DNA of 64,000 nt. Origin: Posidoniimonas polymericola (GTDB taxonomy: Bacteria; Planctomycetota; Planctomycetia; Pirellulales; Lacipirellulaceae). A model generated the notes under the pieces. That model did no database searches. It saw only the letters and a list, made by a program, of their open reading frames with translations, and was not told the DNA's origin. The stretch is taken from the NCBI RefSeq assembly GCF_007859935.1, contig NZ_SJPO01000007.1, positions 248,001 through 312,000 of the forward strand. The letters are read 5' to 3'. This document shows, in pieces, positions 44,988-55,002 of this stretch. The number at the start of each line of letters is the position of its first letter. The stretch's first letter is position 1. Position numbers and translations under genes: made by a program.

Positions 44988-46748
44988 TTATTGGTGCGCC
45001 AGCAGCGCGGCAAAAGTAGCCGCCATTCTCGGTCCGTCTGTGGGCGAACGCAGGCGGGCCATTGCACGTGACGAGGCGTGGTCCGGCAGGTCGCGTCGAC
45101 CGGTGGCAGCGTGGAAGACCGTTGCGATCCGCAGCTCGTCGACCTCGTGCAGCTTCGACTGATCGAAGTTTCCGAAGCAGACGCGATCGAACGCAAAGTT
45201 GCCCAGCAGCATCCCCGCCGGTTGGCAGACCGACTCGTCGACAAGCGATTGTGGGTTGCGGTACACGGTCGCTGTGTCGCTGTTGTCTTGTCCAAAGTCG
45301 ATCCGGACCACGATCAGGTTGACGCGGTCCGACTCGGCGCCGAGCTTCAGATAGTTGTCGCGGCCGTAGCCGTTATAGTTGGAGGTGACCCCGTAGCCCG
45401 AGCCCTCGGCCCCGTTGCCGATGCAGAGCACGCGGTTGGGGTTGCCGTCGCCGCGGTGCAGCTCAACGCCGTAGAACCCGTCGTCGACCGCCGAGACCCG
45501 CTGCAGAAAGCTCAGGTAGAGCGTCTTGCCCGCCGAGCCGACGAGTCGCTGCCCGTCTTGGATCTCCACAAGGCCGGCCGTGTCGAACACGCCGCCGACC
45601 GAAGCGGCGAGGGTCCGCCTCACCCGGTTCTGCTGGTCGACCTGGGCCGCCTTGTTGCCGTGCGGGACCAGGGCAGGGTAGTTCAAGCTGCCGCGGCCGA
45701 CGCGGTTGGTAGGGTCGTCGCCCGGCGCGTCGGCGGTCTCGAGGTCGAACCACGGACCGGCCCAGCCGAAGCCACCGTTCTGCTGCGCAAGCTGGCCGGG
45801 CCCGTAGTCGAAGCCCTCGTAGGCGTAGAGCCCGTTCCGCGGGCCCGGTGTCGAGTCGAGCGACCGCACAAACCGGTCCTCGTCCGCTTCGAACACCGCA
45901 ACCGCGGGGTCGTGCCCCGCCACCCGCACGGCCTGGTGGGCGGTCAGCGTCACCTCCTGCGCGGGCTCTCCCCGATCGTCGATCATCTTCGCCACTACGC
46001 TGCCACCGAACACGTGCAGCTCGCCGCCGCCGCTGCGTCCCACCACGACGCCGAAGTCGGCGCCGCCGTGGTCGAATTGCATGCGCCTTGTAGCGAGTGC
46101 AAACGGCGCGGAGTCCGCCGGTGCGTGGACCGTTAGCCTCCCGCCCCGCAGCACCGATGGAGAATCGCCCCGGACCAGCAGGTCGCCTGGGCCCTCCAGC
46201 AGCAGTTTGGCTCCGCCGGTTGTAGTAATCTCCGCGACGCCAGTGAGCAGTTCGACTCGGTCTCCGTCGGCCAGCTTGGCGCCGTATCCAAGTGCGTTGT
46301 CTCGCCAGCGGCAGTTCTGAGTGGCGGTGATCGTGGCGATAGGCTGCTGTGTTTGAGGCGTAATCAGCGCGACCGGCTCGTTTCGCGTCCAGCCGCCGGG
46401 CAGCCGCCAGCCCGACAGCAATGCCACCCCGACAAGCGAAGCCGCCAGAGCCGCCCACGCGGCGCGGCTAAGCGACCGGGGGCCAACGCCTGTCGCGGCG
46501 CGTGTCCCGGCCGCCACAATCGCGTGCTCCTCCGCGGGGGTGAGCGACTGATTCTGTGCATTGCGGACACGCAGTTCCGCCTCGACGGTCATCCAATCGA
46601 GATAGGCGTGCCTGGCGGAGCGGTCTGTCAGCATCAACTCTTTAAGACGCTCCAGCTCCCGCTCGTCCAGCCGCTGGTCACAGCACCCGTCGAGGAGCCC
46701 ACGCAGCTCTGCAGAGGGGAACGACGCTTCCGGGGGATGGGTGCTCAT
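44988..46748 (-). CDS. FecR-like anti-sigma/sensor protein with extracellular domain
   Basis: A 586-residue bitopic protein. Residues 1-90 are cytoplasmic (LRGLLDGCCDQRLDERELERLKELM is typical of planctomycete FecR N-termini), one transmembrane helix lies at about 94-112 (WAALAASLVGVALLSGW), the FecR domain follows (DGDRVELLTGVAEITTTGGAKLLLEGPG) and the C-terminal half is a concanavalin-like beta domain (EGFDYGPGQLAQQNGGFGW; DELRIATVF). It overlaps the sigma factor gene by four bases. FecR proteins control their cognate ECF sigma factor; here no TonB receptor is present, so signal input probably comes through the large outer domain. Confidence 0.83.
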   Translation of the reverse strand: MSTHPPEASFPSAELRGLLDGCCDQRLDERELERLKELMLTDRSARHAYLDWMTVEAELRVRNAQNQSLTPAEEHAIVAAGTRAATGVGPRSLSRAAWAALAASLVGVALLSGWRLPGGWTRNEPVALITPQTQQPIATITATQNCRWRDNALGYGAKLADGDRVELLTGVAEITTTGGAKLLLEGPGDLLVRGDSPSVLRGGRLTVHAPADSAPFALATRRMQFDHGGADFGVVVGRSGGGELHVFGGSVVAKMIDDRGEPAQEVTLTAHQAVRVAGHDPAVAVFEADEDRFVRSLDSTPGPRNGLYAYEGFDYGPGQLAQQNGGFGWAGPWFDLETADAPGDDPTNRVGRGSLNYPALVPHGNKAAQVDQQNRVRRTLAASVGGVFDTAGLVEIQDGQRLVGSAGKTLYLSFLQRVSAVDDGFYGVELHRGDGNPNRVLCIGNGAEGSGYGVTSNYNGYGRDNYLKLGAESDRVNLIVVRIDFGQDNSDTATVYRNPQSLVDESVCQPAGMLLGNFAFDRVCFGNFDQSKLHEVDELRIATVFHAATGRRDLPDHASSRAMARLRSPTDGPRMAATFAALLAHQ

Positions 46749-47335
46749 GCCGCGCCCCCGGTGGTCAGCCGCCGGTCGATGCAGTCGTGCAGCGACCGGC
46801 GTATCCTGGCGAGCGCCTTGTAGACGGTGTTTTCCGGGCGGTTCAGCTTGGCGGCAACGTCGCGGTAGCGGGTTTGGGTGTCGCTGTAGCAGGCGGCGAT
46901 TAGGTCGCGGTCCGAAGAGCGGAGCTTCTGCAGGCACCCGTCAAGGGCGGCACGACGGTCTTCCATAAGAGAGGACCGCTCAATCGCCTCGGCCGCTAGT
47001 AAGTTGACCAGTTCCAAAGACAAGAACCGCCTGTCGCGTATCTGCTTCCGCCGGAACGTCAGCACCTGATGGTGGGCAACAACGGCCGCCCACTTGACGA
47101 AGTTGGTGCTGAGGTCAAACCGCTCGTACTCCTTCCAGATCACGACACAGGTCTCTTGAAAAACTTCTTCGGCGTCCGCGGCGTTGCCAAGCAGACTGAT
47201 CAGGTAGGCGTAGAGCCAGCGGTCGTGTGTGGCGAAAATCCTCGCAAATCTAGCGCGGCGTTCCTCTTCGCTCTGCGGTGAGGTTGCCTGCTCTCCGATG
47301 TCGTGTGCGTCGACGCGGTCGCGAGGTGCTTCCAC
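46745..47335 (-). CDS. ECF sigma factor, Rhodopirellula/Verrucomicrobium type
   Basis: A 196-residue sigma-70-family factor with regions 2 (RFARIFATHDRWLYAYLISLL; DAEEVFQETCVVIWKEY) and 4 (LIAACYSDTQTRYRDVAAKLNRPENTVYKALARI). Regions 1 and 3 are absent, as in ECF sigmas. The next gene encodes its FecR partner with a 4-base overlap, so the two are a regulatory pair. The downstream PEP-CTERM, DUF1559, lipoprotein and GH13 genes on the same strand are the likely targets. Confidence 0.87.
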   Translation of the reverse strand: MEAPRDRVDAHDIGEQATSPQSEEERRARFARIFATHDRWLYAYLISLLGNAADAEEVFQETCVVIWKEYERFDLSTNFVKWAAVVAHHQVLTFRRKQIRDRRFLSLELVNLLAAEAIERSSLMEDRRAALDGCLQKLRSSDRDLIAACYSDTQTRYRDVAAKLNRPENTVYKALARIRRSLHDCIDRRLTTGGAA

Positions 47336-47718
47336 TGGTCCGCCCGGTAATCTGGATGAGGTTTTAGATAAGGTGTTCGATTCGCGTGCCTCTACGGCCC
47401 TGCCGAAAAGGGGGGCTCGCGGGAGAAGACGCTCACCTATGGTTAGGCGTCCGTTCCACCAGATTGGTATCGAAAAATTTTAGGATCGCCAAGGATGCAG
47501 AGGGCCGCAACGCGGCCGACGCAATCTGATCGGGGGTGGGGTTCCTCGTAAGTGGCTGCATGGATTAGTGTTTATGACTTGCCGAGGTCCGTGGCCGTGT
47601 CCGCTGATCGGCCCATGGATTCCCCTGCTGGCAGCCGAAGAACGATCCGCCGAGGCGCGCAGGAGTCCGGGGCACGGACCGCGAACGTGTCGCCTCAAAG
47701 TGGTGGCGCCGCTTCCCT
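47336..47718. other. Intergenic region between sigma factor and transporter
   Basis: These 383 bases hold no supported gene. They should contain the promoter of the sigma/FecR unit, and the end of the transporter transcript from the right. I saw no hairpin with a T-run, tRNA or repeat. Confidence 0.35.
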
Positions 47719-49323
47719 CTAGTTCCCCAGCAGCCACGTTGCCAGCAGCGTGACGACGACGACCCCAGCGAGGTTGAGCACAAACCCCTCTCTCGCCATC
47801 TCACGCATGCTGAGCTTGCCGGCGCCAAACACGATGGCATTGGGGGGCGTCGCGACCGGCATCATGAACGCGAAGCTGGCGCTGATCGCGGCGGGAGCCA
47901 TTAGGAGGCGGGGTTCGATTCCCGCGGCAGTAGCGGCCGCCGCTAGGATGGGCATCAGCAGGGCGGTAGTGGCGGTGTTGCTAGTGACCTCGGTCAGGAA
48001 CGTCACGGTGAAGCAGACCGCGCCGATCAGGAGGATAGTGGGGAGCTCAGCGAGCCCCGACACGACGCCGCCAAGAGCGTCGCTGACCCCCGACTCGCTG
48101 AAACTTTTTGCGATCGCAATCCCTCCGCCGTACAGAATCAAGATTCCCCACGGAATCTTGGCCGCCGTGGGCCAGTCGAGCAGTCTCGCCCCCTTACCGT
48201 TCGGCGCTATAAACAGGGCGATCACCGCCAGCAGTGCAATGCTCGCATCGTTGGCCGAGGGCAGCCCCGCGAGACTGCTCCAACCCCCGAACGGTTCCTT
48301 CCTTGTCACCCACAACAACGCCGCGACAGAGAAGATGACAAGGGTCCGCACCTCTTCGGCTCGCCATCTCCCCGCCTGCGGCAACGCTATCTGGTCGTCG
48401 CGTGCAACGCTGCGGGTGAGCCAGAAGGCCGCGAGGGGCAGCATTACCGCCATGATAGGCAGCGCCCACCCCATCCACTGCAGGAACGTCGGCTCAACCC
48501 CAGTGGTCTGCGCGTAGACCTCCATGAAAAGCAGGTTGGGCGGGGTGCCGATCGGCGTGCCGATGCCGCCGATGCTTGCGGCGTACGTAATGCCGAGGAG
48601 CAGCGCCCGGGCAAGATTCCGGTCCTTTGATTGCTGCAGCACCGCCATCGCAATCGGCAGCATCATAAGGGCCGTGGCCGTGTTGGAGATCCACATGCTC
48701 AAGAACGCGGCGGCCGCCATGAATCCAAACACGAGCTGGCGGCCGCCCCCGCCGAACAAGTTTACCATCCCGATAGCAATCCTGCGGTGAGCGCCGCTCT
48801 TCTCCATCGCCGCGGACAGCATGAAGCCGCCGAGCATCAGTAGCACCAGTGGGCTGCCGTAGGCCTCGCCGACATCCTTGGCGGAGAGCACCCCGACCAG
48901 GGGGAAAATCGCTAGCGGCAACAGCGAGGTGACCGGGATCGGGATCGGCTCTGCTACCCACCAAACCGCGCACAGCGTAGTCACGCCCGCCGTCCAGCCT
49001 GCGGGGGCTGACCCAAAGCTGCTCGCAACCCACGCGCCAACTGCGATGGCCATCAGGGGACCGCCGATCAGCACCCAATTCACACGCGGACCGCCGCTAG
49101 CAGATGGCGGCTCTTGTGGGTGGGAACCACCACTCGGGCGTGCGCTATCCAATGGCTTAGGCTTCAATCGGGGCGAAAAGAAATTCAAATCGCCGAAGAA
49201 CGATTCAGCTGGGATCGTCGCCCGCTGACACCTGCCCTGTTCAATGCAGGCAGGCCGCGAGGAATCCGGCGCCCCCATTCTAGCGTGTCGGAGCCGGTTC
49301 GTGTGGCGCCCAATACGATTCAT
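47719..49323 (-). CDS. DASS (SLC13) family sodium:anion symporter
   Basis: A protein of up to 534 residues with about a dozen hydrophobic segments and the two SNT motifs that bind sodium and substrate in this family (ISNTATALMMLP in the first half and TSNTATTALLMPI in the second), plus MPVATPPNAIVFG near the C-terminus. Members import dicarboxylates, citrate or sulfate with sodium. The first 80 residues before the first membrane segment are unusual and the start is uncertain: ATGs at 49323 and 49278 both lack a good ribosome site. It stands between an SGNH hydrolase gene and the sigma/FecR unit without obvious link to either. Confidence 0.85.
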   Translation of the reverse strand: MNRIGRHTNRLRHARMGAPDSSRPACIEQGRCQRATIPAESFFGDLNFFSPRLKPKPLDSARPSGGSHPQEPPSASGGPRVNWVLIGGPLMAIAVGAWVASSFGSAPAGWTAGVTTLCAVWWVAEPIPIPVTSLLPLAIFPLVGVLSAKDVGEAYGSPLVLLMLGGFMLSAAMEKSGAHRRIAIGMVNLFGGGGRQLVFGFMAAAAFLSMWISNTATALMMLPIAMAVLQQSKDRNLARALLLGITYAASIGGIGTPIGTPPNLLFMEVYAQTTGVEPTFLQWMGWALPIMAVMLPLAAFWLTRSVARDDQIALPQAGRWRAEEVRTLVIFSVAALLWVTRKEPFGGWSSLAGLPSANDASIALLAVIALFIAPNGKGARLLDWPTAAKIPWGILILYGGGIAIAKSFSESGVSDALGGVVSGLAELPTILLIGAVCFTVTFLTEVTSNTATTALLMPILAAAATAAGIEPRLLMAPAAISASFAFMMPVATPPNAIVFGAGKLSMREMAREGFVLNLAGVVVVTLLATWLLGN

Positions 49324-49512
49324 AGCCAGTGGGCCCTGGCTCGCGGCGCCGCACGCGGGCGAACATCAGTCTGCAGGGCCTGCGTAGCGGTCCGCTAGAG
49401 AGGATCGACCAGCGATTGTGCCCCAGAATCCTGGGCGCTTACCGTGCTAATTAGCGTACAGAAGGTCGGTCCGCAGGACGGGTCGCTTGGGTTTCGGGCC
49501 TGCTGTGAGCGG

Positions 49513-50253
49513 CTATTGCTCGCGTCGTTGCGTCGCGAGAGCCAAACGGATCGTATCCGACGCTTTGCCAGCAAGGAGCTTGTATGCCGGTGGCGTCCAG
49601 TGAAAACTGTCGCCACGGGCGAGGGTGAGCTTGTTGGCGAGCAGCCCGTAATAGTCGACGACTTCGACGTTCATTTCCTGCATCACCTCGGCCGCCATGC
49701 GGTTGTGTTCGACAATCACCGGGTTGATCTCGGGGTGAAGTTGGCTCGGCATTCCCTCGACGGTCACCGGCGTGCTGCTGGCCCAGATGAGATGCGCCTC
49801 AGGGAGCTTGTCTCTCAGCACCTGGACGTAGGCCTGCGTGAGTGGTTTGAACCGCCTCTTGGGGATTCGTCCCTCCTGGTAGCCGTGCAGGCCGACATTG
49901 AAGAGCACCACATCGTAGGGTCCGCCGAATTCGATCACTTCGGTTAGCGTCTCGTTAAGCTTAGGCGATTGGTAGTGAGGATTCACCCAACTGTCCACGT
50001 ACGCCTTGCCAGCAAGACTTCCGACCGCGTAGCTGCGGTATCCGTTAAGGATCGAGTCGCCGATCAGCAGCACCCGCGGGCGTGTCGGGTCTTCGACTTC
50101 TGATTGGTCAAGGCCCCAGGATTTTCCGTCGGGATGCAGCGCGGGGTCCGACTCCCCGGTGTTCGTGTCTGCCGGCGCCGCGCCCGCGATCACCGGACCA
50201 GTAGAGAACAGAGCGGTGAGAAACAACGCCGTCGGAGTTCGAGAGCGGGTCAT
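49513..50253 (-). CDS. SGNH/GDSL hydrolase, secreted
   Basis: A 246-residue secreted protein (signal peptide 1-25). Block I is [11 protein letters not shown] with the catalytic Ser, block III is [12 protein letters not shown], and block V with the Asp-His pair is [12 protein letters not shown] near the C-terminus. This is a GDSL-type esterase, possibly a carbohydrate O-acetylesterase, which would fit the neighbouring fucosidase gene 377 bases upstream. Its stop lies 189 bases before the transporter gene. Confidence 0.8.
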   Translation of the reverse strand: MTRSRTPTALFLTALFSTGPVIAGAAPADTNTGESDPALHPDGKSWGLDQSEVEDPTRPRVLLIGDSILNGYRSYAVGSLAGKAYVDSWVNPHYQSPKLNETLTEVIEFGGPYDVVLFNVGLHGYQEGRIPKRRFKPLTQAYVQVLRDKLPEAHLIWASSTPVTVEGMPSQLHPEINPVIVEHNRMAAEVMQEMNVEVVDYYGLLANKLTLARGDSFHWTPPAYKLLAGKASDTIRLALATQRREQ

Positions 50254-50630
50254 AGCCGTTACCGATCTAGTAGGAGCGTTTTATTCGTTGTGGTTCAAGT
50301 TCAACTTGACGACGCGGGCTAATCGACTTCTTCATTGGTAGCATTAAGAAATTCCGCGTCGGGAACAGGGACTCGCTAGCAGTAGGGTAGTGTTGGAACG
50401 CGTGCGAGAGTGGGTTCCACGGTCACTCCTGCCGTTAACTGACGGATCGATTGATGAAGAGCAAGGCGATCGCGTTTTCGACTCTAGACTTGCGGGCTGA
50501 TGGCGGTCGGTAGTGGCTGTCAGTGCTTTGTTGCTGCCTCTGCAGTTCCGCCGTGCGGTGCGATTCGTCAGCCCGGAGCCTCGTGTGTTTGCACGCGTAG
50601 ACTTGAAAAGTGCAGCGGCCTCGCGGCGGG
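50254..50630. other. Intergenic region between fucosidase and SGNH hydrolase
   Basis: No gene is supported in these 377 bases. Small plus-strand open frames (for example near 50500-50715, which runs into the fucosidase gene) have no family resemblance. Nothing repeated or structured stood out. Confidence 0.35.
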
Positions 50631-51959
50631 CTATCGAGGATCTCCGCCGCTGTCAGGAGTTTGCACTGCTGAGACTTCTAGCACGATCGGATTAGGCCAG
50701 CGGTGGTCGTTGTAGAGTCGTTGCGCGCGCACAATTGAGACCGAGAGGCCCTCGGGAGTCTGCTCGAAGCGGGACTGGGCGTCGACGTCGGGCATGTACT
50801 CAACGACTTGATCTGACTGCCCGAGAACGCGGACCGTGGTCTCAGCGGTCGCCTGCACGGACCGTAGCAAGAACTCCCGGCGTTCTCCCCGCGGCCAGTC
50901 ACTCTGTTTGGTGAGAAACGCGAAGACGGTGCCGCCGTCTTTCGACTTGGTGAACCAAACGTCGCCCTCGCGGGTGGTCGCCCAGGGCCTCGTGTTGTAG
51001 ATCGCCTGGTTGTTGACCGCCATCCACAACGCAATCTCACGAAGCCGGGACTCCTGTTCGATCGGGAGTTGGCCGTCGGGCTTCGGCCCCAGGTTGAGCA
51101 GTAGGGCTCCCCCCTTCGCTCGCGTTTCGATCAGCATCTCGATGACCCGCGTGCCCGACTTGTAGTCTTCGTGCGTCGGCTTGTACTGCCACTGCGTGCC
51201 CATGGTGAAGCAGGACTCCCACGGGCCTTCCGGGGCGTCGCCGGGGATAAACTGTTCGGGCGTCGGGATGGCCCCGCGTGTAATCAGGCAATCCGGCTGC
51301 AGCTGCCAGGCGACGCGTTTCACGGGCTCTGCGCCTTCGCCGTCGATGAAGAGCACGTCGATTGGCCCGTAGTTTGTGAACAGTTCGCGGGTCTGATCCT
51401 CAAGGAGTTTTACAAAGGGGGGATGTGTGTCTGGATCGAAGGGCAGGTTCTTTCGGCGAGCCTCGAATCCATTCTCGTGCATCCAGTGGAAGTCTTCTGG
51501 TGAATAGTAGATGCCGACGCCCAGCCCCTGACGACGGATGGCGTCAACGTAGTCGCGCACCAGGTCGCGGTGGCACGGGGTGTTCATGATGTTGTAGGGT
51601 GTGGTTTTTGTGTCCCACATGCAGAAGCCATTGTGGTGCTTCGTCGTAAACACCACATACTTTGCACCCGCCAGCTTGGCGAGTTCCGCCAGCTCGTCTG
51701 GCGCCCAACGGCGGGCTGTGAACGACTTCGGCAACTCATTGTAGTACCAGTCGGTGTACTCCGCCGATGCGCCGACGAGGCTGTGGCTAATAACGCTCCC
51801 GACTTGGCTGTCCACGCTCCAGTGCACGAAGAGCCCGAACCCGGCGTCTTGCAGCCACTCCAGTCGTTCTGGCTGGTTATCTCTATTGCTCTCGGGTTGG
51901 GCGACCGCAGCGCACGCCGCTGCATAAATGCAAACGCCTAATACGGCTTCTGGGCACAT
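50631..51959 (-). CDS. GH29 alpha-L-fucosidase, secreted
   Basis: A 442-residue enzyme with a short leader (1-20) and the GH29 barrel: FGLFVHWSVDS, YVVFTTKHHNGFCMWDT and the nucleophile Asp206 in GPIDVLFIDGEG. The C-terminal part (about 345-440) is a beta-sandwich. GH29 enzymes remove terminal alpha-L-fucose from glycans such as fucoidan or plant and animal oligosaccharides. The ATG at 51959 is preferred over 51971 because GAGGATCACG directly precedes it. Neighbours are an SGNH hydrolase (downstream) and a FecR protein (upstream, on the same strand, 211 bases away). Confidence 0.87.
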   Translation of the reverse strand: MCPEAVLGVCIYAAACAAVAQPESNRDNQPERLEWLQDAGFGLFVHWSVDSQVGSVISHSLVGASAEYTDWYYNELPKSFTARRWAPDELAELAKLAGAKYVVFTTKHHNGFCMWDTKTTPYNIMNTPCHRDLVRDYVDAIRRQGLGVGIYYSPEDFHWMHENGFEARRKNLPFDPDTHPPFVKLLEDQTRELFTNYGPIDVLFIDGEGAEPVKRVAWQLQPDCLITRGAIPTPEQFIPGDAPEGPWESCFTMGTQWQYKPTHEDYKSGTRVIEMLIETRAKGGALLLNLGPKPDGQLPIEQESRLREIALWMAVNNQAIYNTRPWATTREGDVWFTKSKDGGTVFAFLTKQSDWPRGERREFLLRSVQATAETTVRVLGQSDQVVEYMPDVDAQSRFEQTPEGLSVSIVRAQRLYNDHRWPNPIVLEVSAVQTPDSGGDPR

Positions 51960-52170
51960 CGTGATCCTCATTACTGCGGGAAAGGCCTCCGAGCAATCTA
52001 AACATCGAAGGCCGGTTGGCAGGGGCTGGTTGGCAGGCGGGTGCCCCACTGCAAGTTTGGTGATGCGTAAACGCCCGACGATTCAATGCAAACGGCGGGT
52101 TCACGACGCTCCGCTGGCACTGGACCGGTAATACTGCGATCCCTGGCCGCGATCTCGAGACGAGATTCTT

Positions 52171-53943
52171 CTACTGACTCAAGCGGGCGGCTTGGTTAGG
52201 TGGGATTGGATCGATTTCGAGTCGCGCTCCCGAGAAGACGGTGTGGTCATGAAGCGTCTTTCCGAGGTCGGTGGACACCAGCGTCAGGAACCTTGCCTCC
52301 GCGGGGATCGGGGCGTCGAAGCGAACGTAGTGACCGTCGTAGCGAAGCCCCGGCATGCCCGCCCGGCCGCTGCTGGCATCGACGCTGAACACCTCACCGC
52401 GTTTTACGACCGGAACCTCCACTCCATTGAGGTAGGCAGACAGCACCGTGTGCTCGGTGCTCACCACGACAACAAGGTTCGCAAGCGCGTCCTTCCTGCT
52501 GTTGTACGCCGGAGCTTCGCGATCGTTTATGCCCGCCCGATCGCTGACAAATCGCATCGCCCGGCCTCTCAGCGAACCGGCCCTGCGGACTTCATCGAGG
52601 TCGAACGTCAGCAACTCGTTCGAAGAGATTCCGATGCCTTCTTCGATCTTCTCTGTAGCGCCCTCGACAGTCAGCTCATAGACGCGGACGATTGGCTGAT
52701 CCTCGCCTGTCGTGCGGATCGGCACCGACAGCAATGATCGGTAGGTGTCGTTCCCTGGCAGCCCGAGCACCGCGGCGCCCCCGCCGCCGACGCTCACGAA
52801 GTTGAACCACACACCGTCTTCTGCTAACCGTACGTCGACATCCAGCCCGCCATCGATCACCGCAGCGACCCCCAGGTCGGTCGTCTCCGCCGCGGCCTGA
52901 TACTGATCGGTGACCATAGCCTCCGCGAGCGAGGTTGTCGTGCCATCGTCGAACAGGTTGCCCAGGTAGAGCTTGTCGCCGGTGTAACGTCCGGGACGCT
53001 GGCCCGGGATGTCTCGTGGGAACTGCTCCTCGGTCGCCAGCGAAATCCGGTCGACAAGCCCAAAATCTCCTAGGAGAGCGGCCTCGCCATCCTCCAACTC
53101 GACCGGTTCTCCTTCCAGCCCGCGGTACTGGACAACGGCCGAGCCGAAGGTTGCTCCAGAGAAGACGTGCACCGCTGCGGCGCGGCCTTCCGCCGATCCC
53201 GCATCCGAGATGCCCACGTAGCCAGGTCCAACCTGCAGGCGTCCCGAGTTGATCTCGAGATGGAGCGGGGAGGCGCCGGATGGCACGACTACCGAACACG
53301 TGCCCGCGAAGAGTTTGCCACCGTGTTCCGACCGCACCTCGTAGACGGCAGGTCCCTGGAGCATGAGCGACACGCCACTCTTGTAGGCCAGCCTCAGCCA
53401 GCCTTCGCTGATGCGGATCTGGTCGCCCCCCCGGAGGCCCCGTGTTGGCGGGGTTTCGGGCGCCTCAGAGGTTTGCCAGACAAGGTTGTGGGTGGCGTCG
53501 ATCTTCGCGACCACATCGTTCTCGACTTCCCACTTCCAGGGGAGAGGGAAGAATCGTGGACCGTTCTGCTGGTAGCCAAGCGTCGCGGCAATAAGTCCAA
53601 CGCTACCCCCAAGGCCAATCCCTAGGGCGAGCATGGCGGCGGCGGAGCGTGGGATAAAACGGCGGAGGGAGCTAGTCCTGCTGCGGCGTCGCGGCAGCGG
53701 CAAGACCTCCGCGTCGGGGAGCTCGGACTGGACTTCCTTGCAGAAACTGGCCGCCTGCTTCCTGGCCACCAGATCGGCGCCCAGCAAGGACAGCTCGCAA
53801 TAGAGTCGCTGGGCGTCCTGATTGGACTTCAGCGCGTCCTCGAGTTCCGTGACCTCGACGTCCGTCAACGGGGCGTCAAAGCTGCGGTGGATTAGCGCAC
53901 GCAAGCTGGCGGGAACCGAAGGGTAGTGGCTGGGGCCATTCAC
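52171..53943 (-). CDS. FecR-like anti-sigma/sensor protein with extracellular domain
   Basis: A 590-residue bitopic protein: a cytoplasmic N-terminus (LRALIHRSFDAPLTDVEVTELEDAL), a transmembrane helix at about 100-122 (AAAMLALGIGLGGSVGLIAA), a FecR domain (GDQIRISEGWLRLAYKSGVSLML; GPAVYEVRSEHGGKLF) and a large beta-rich extracellular part. It starts with GTG at 53943, one base after the sigma factor stop; no ATG fits. It is the partner of the ECF sigma encoded just upstream and the second such pair in the window. Confidence 0.82.
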   Translation of the reverse strand: MNGPSHYPSVPASLRALIHRSFDAPLTDVEVTELEDALKSNQDAQRLYCELSLLGADLVARKQAASFCKEVQSELPDAEVLPLPRRRSRTSSLRRFIPRSAAAMLALGIGLGGSVGLIAATLGYQQNGPRFFPLPWKWEVENDVVAKIDATHNLVWQTSEAPETPPTRGLRGGDQIRISEGWLRLAYKSGVSLMLQGPAVYEVRSEHGGKLFAGTCSVVVPSGASPLHLEINSGRLQVGPGYVGISDAGSAEGRAAAVHVFSGATFGSAVVQYRGLEGEPVELEDGEAALLGDFGLVDRISLATEEQFPRDIPGQRPGRYTGDKLYLGNLFDDGTTTSLAEAMVTDQYQAAAETTDLGVAAVIDGGLDVDVRLAEDGVWFNFVSVGGGGAAVLGLPGNDTYRSLLSVPIRTTGEDQPIVRVYELTVEGATEKIEEGIGISSNELLTFDLDEVRRAGSLRGRAMRFVSDRAGINDREAPAYNSRKDALANLVVVVSTEHTVLSAYLNGVEVPVVKRGEVFSVDASSGRAGMPGLRYDGHYVRFDAPIPAEARFLTLVSTDLGKTLHDHTVFSGARLEIDPIPPNQAARLSQ

Positions 53944-53944
53944 G

Positions 53945-54499
53945 CTAGGACTCGGCGGAAAGGGACTTCTGCATGCATCGCAATAGGTTCTCGCGGATGC
54001 GTCGCAAAGAATTACAGACACTCGACTGCGAGCGTCCCAGAAGCTCAGCGATCTGCAACGAACCTAGTCCGTGCGCGTAGCGGCACTCTACTAGGTTGTT
54101 ATCGCCGTCGGGCAGTTTATTCAGGCAGTTTGTGAGTGCGTTGCTGCGGTCTAGGCTGGAATCGCTTGTTAGTTCGCAGATCGTGTGCCCGAGTTGCTCC
54201 ATCAACTCCTGATCGAAGTAGACGCGACTCCGGCGACGGTACCGCTTGAAGTTCAAGGTCTCGTGGCGAGCGATCGTCGCGGTCCAACGGAAAAAATTGG
54301 TTTGAGTGGCCGCGGCAGTCTCGCAGCCGTCGCCGACATCAGTGTCGAAATCGCCAAATTTCAGCCAAGCGGTAACCGCGGTTTGCTGAAGGATATCCTG
54401 CGCGTCGGCGGAGTTGCGAACGAGCCCGAGCACGTACCCGAACAAGCGGAGCTGGTTCGCACCGAAGAGCTCGGCAAAGAGTTCTTCTTTCGCAGACAT
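53945..54499 (-). CDS. ECF sigma factor
   Basis: A 184-residue ECF sigma with region 2 (RLFGYVLGLVRNSADAQDIL; TAVTAWLKFGDF) and region 4 (CRYAHGLGSLQIAELLGRSQSSVCNSLRRI). The ATG at 54499 has GAGG eight bases upstream; a longer reading to 54568 is less likely. It is followed one base later by its FecR partner and faces the divergent LamG/PEP-CTERM, DUF1559 and GH97 genes, which are its probable regulon. Confidence 0.87.
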   Translation of the reverse strand: MSAKEELFAELFGANQLRLFGYVLGLVRNSADAQDILQQTAVTAWLKFGDFDTDVGDGCETAAATQTNFFRWTATIARHETLNFKRYRRRSRVYFDQELMEQLGHTICELTSDSSLDRSNALTNCLNKLPDGDNNLVECRYAHGLGSLQIAELLGRSQSSVCNSLRRIRENLLRCMQKSLSAES

Positions 54500-55002
54500 C
54501 GATCCATCCTCTCGCGAAGAGTATTTCGGATTCTGATTGGCGACCTCCCGTGTTCCGCCTGGAAGCACGCTGGCGTCGTAGGGTTAAGGTCCGCCCGCCC
54601 CGGCTTTTCACCGGAAATTCTTTTCACACCGGCTGAATGCGTTAAGCCGCATTGAGGCGAGCAGGCGGTTGCGGGCGGAAACGCCGGGGCCGACTGCTGA
54701 TTTGAACGTTGCCGCGACCGCCGCCCTGCCGCAAGTTATTTATCGCGTGCGAGTTGGAGCCGACACAGGAAAAAAATGTCGCGATGACAGTGAAAATAGC
54801 GCACGGTCGGACCTAAGTACCCAGACGAATGTCTGTAAACTCCTCTTGGTACTAGCTTTTCGCTGTTTTTCTTTTCGCCACCTCGCGTCGTGAGAGGACG
54901 CCTGGGCCCGGGTGCCTACGCTCGAGTATTTGATTTGGCTCAGGGGCCGCAAGCTCATCACTCGACTGCACTGCTTCTCACATTACATCTTGGAGGGTTT
55001 TG
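54500..55002. promoter_or_regulatory. Divergent intergenic region between sigma factor and LamG operon
   Basis: These 503 bases have no supported gene and include the least GC-rich DNA nearby (about 54735-54875). They must carry promoters for the sigma/FecR pair (leftward) and for the LamG/PEP-CTERM genes (rightward). The rightward transcript would have a long leader; GGAGGG sits six bases before the first ATG. I could not define an ECF-type promoter by eye. Confidence 0.45.

Noticed and set aside
50500..50715. Small plus-strand open frames near the fucosidase gene
   Set aside because: They overlap the 3' end of the GH29 gene on the other strand and show no protein features.
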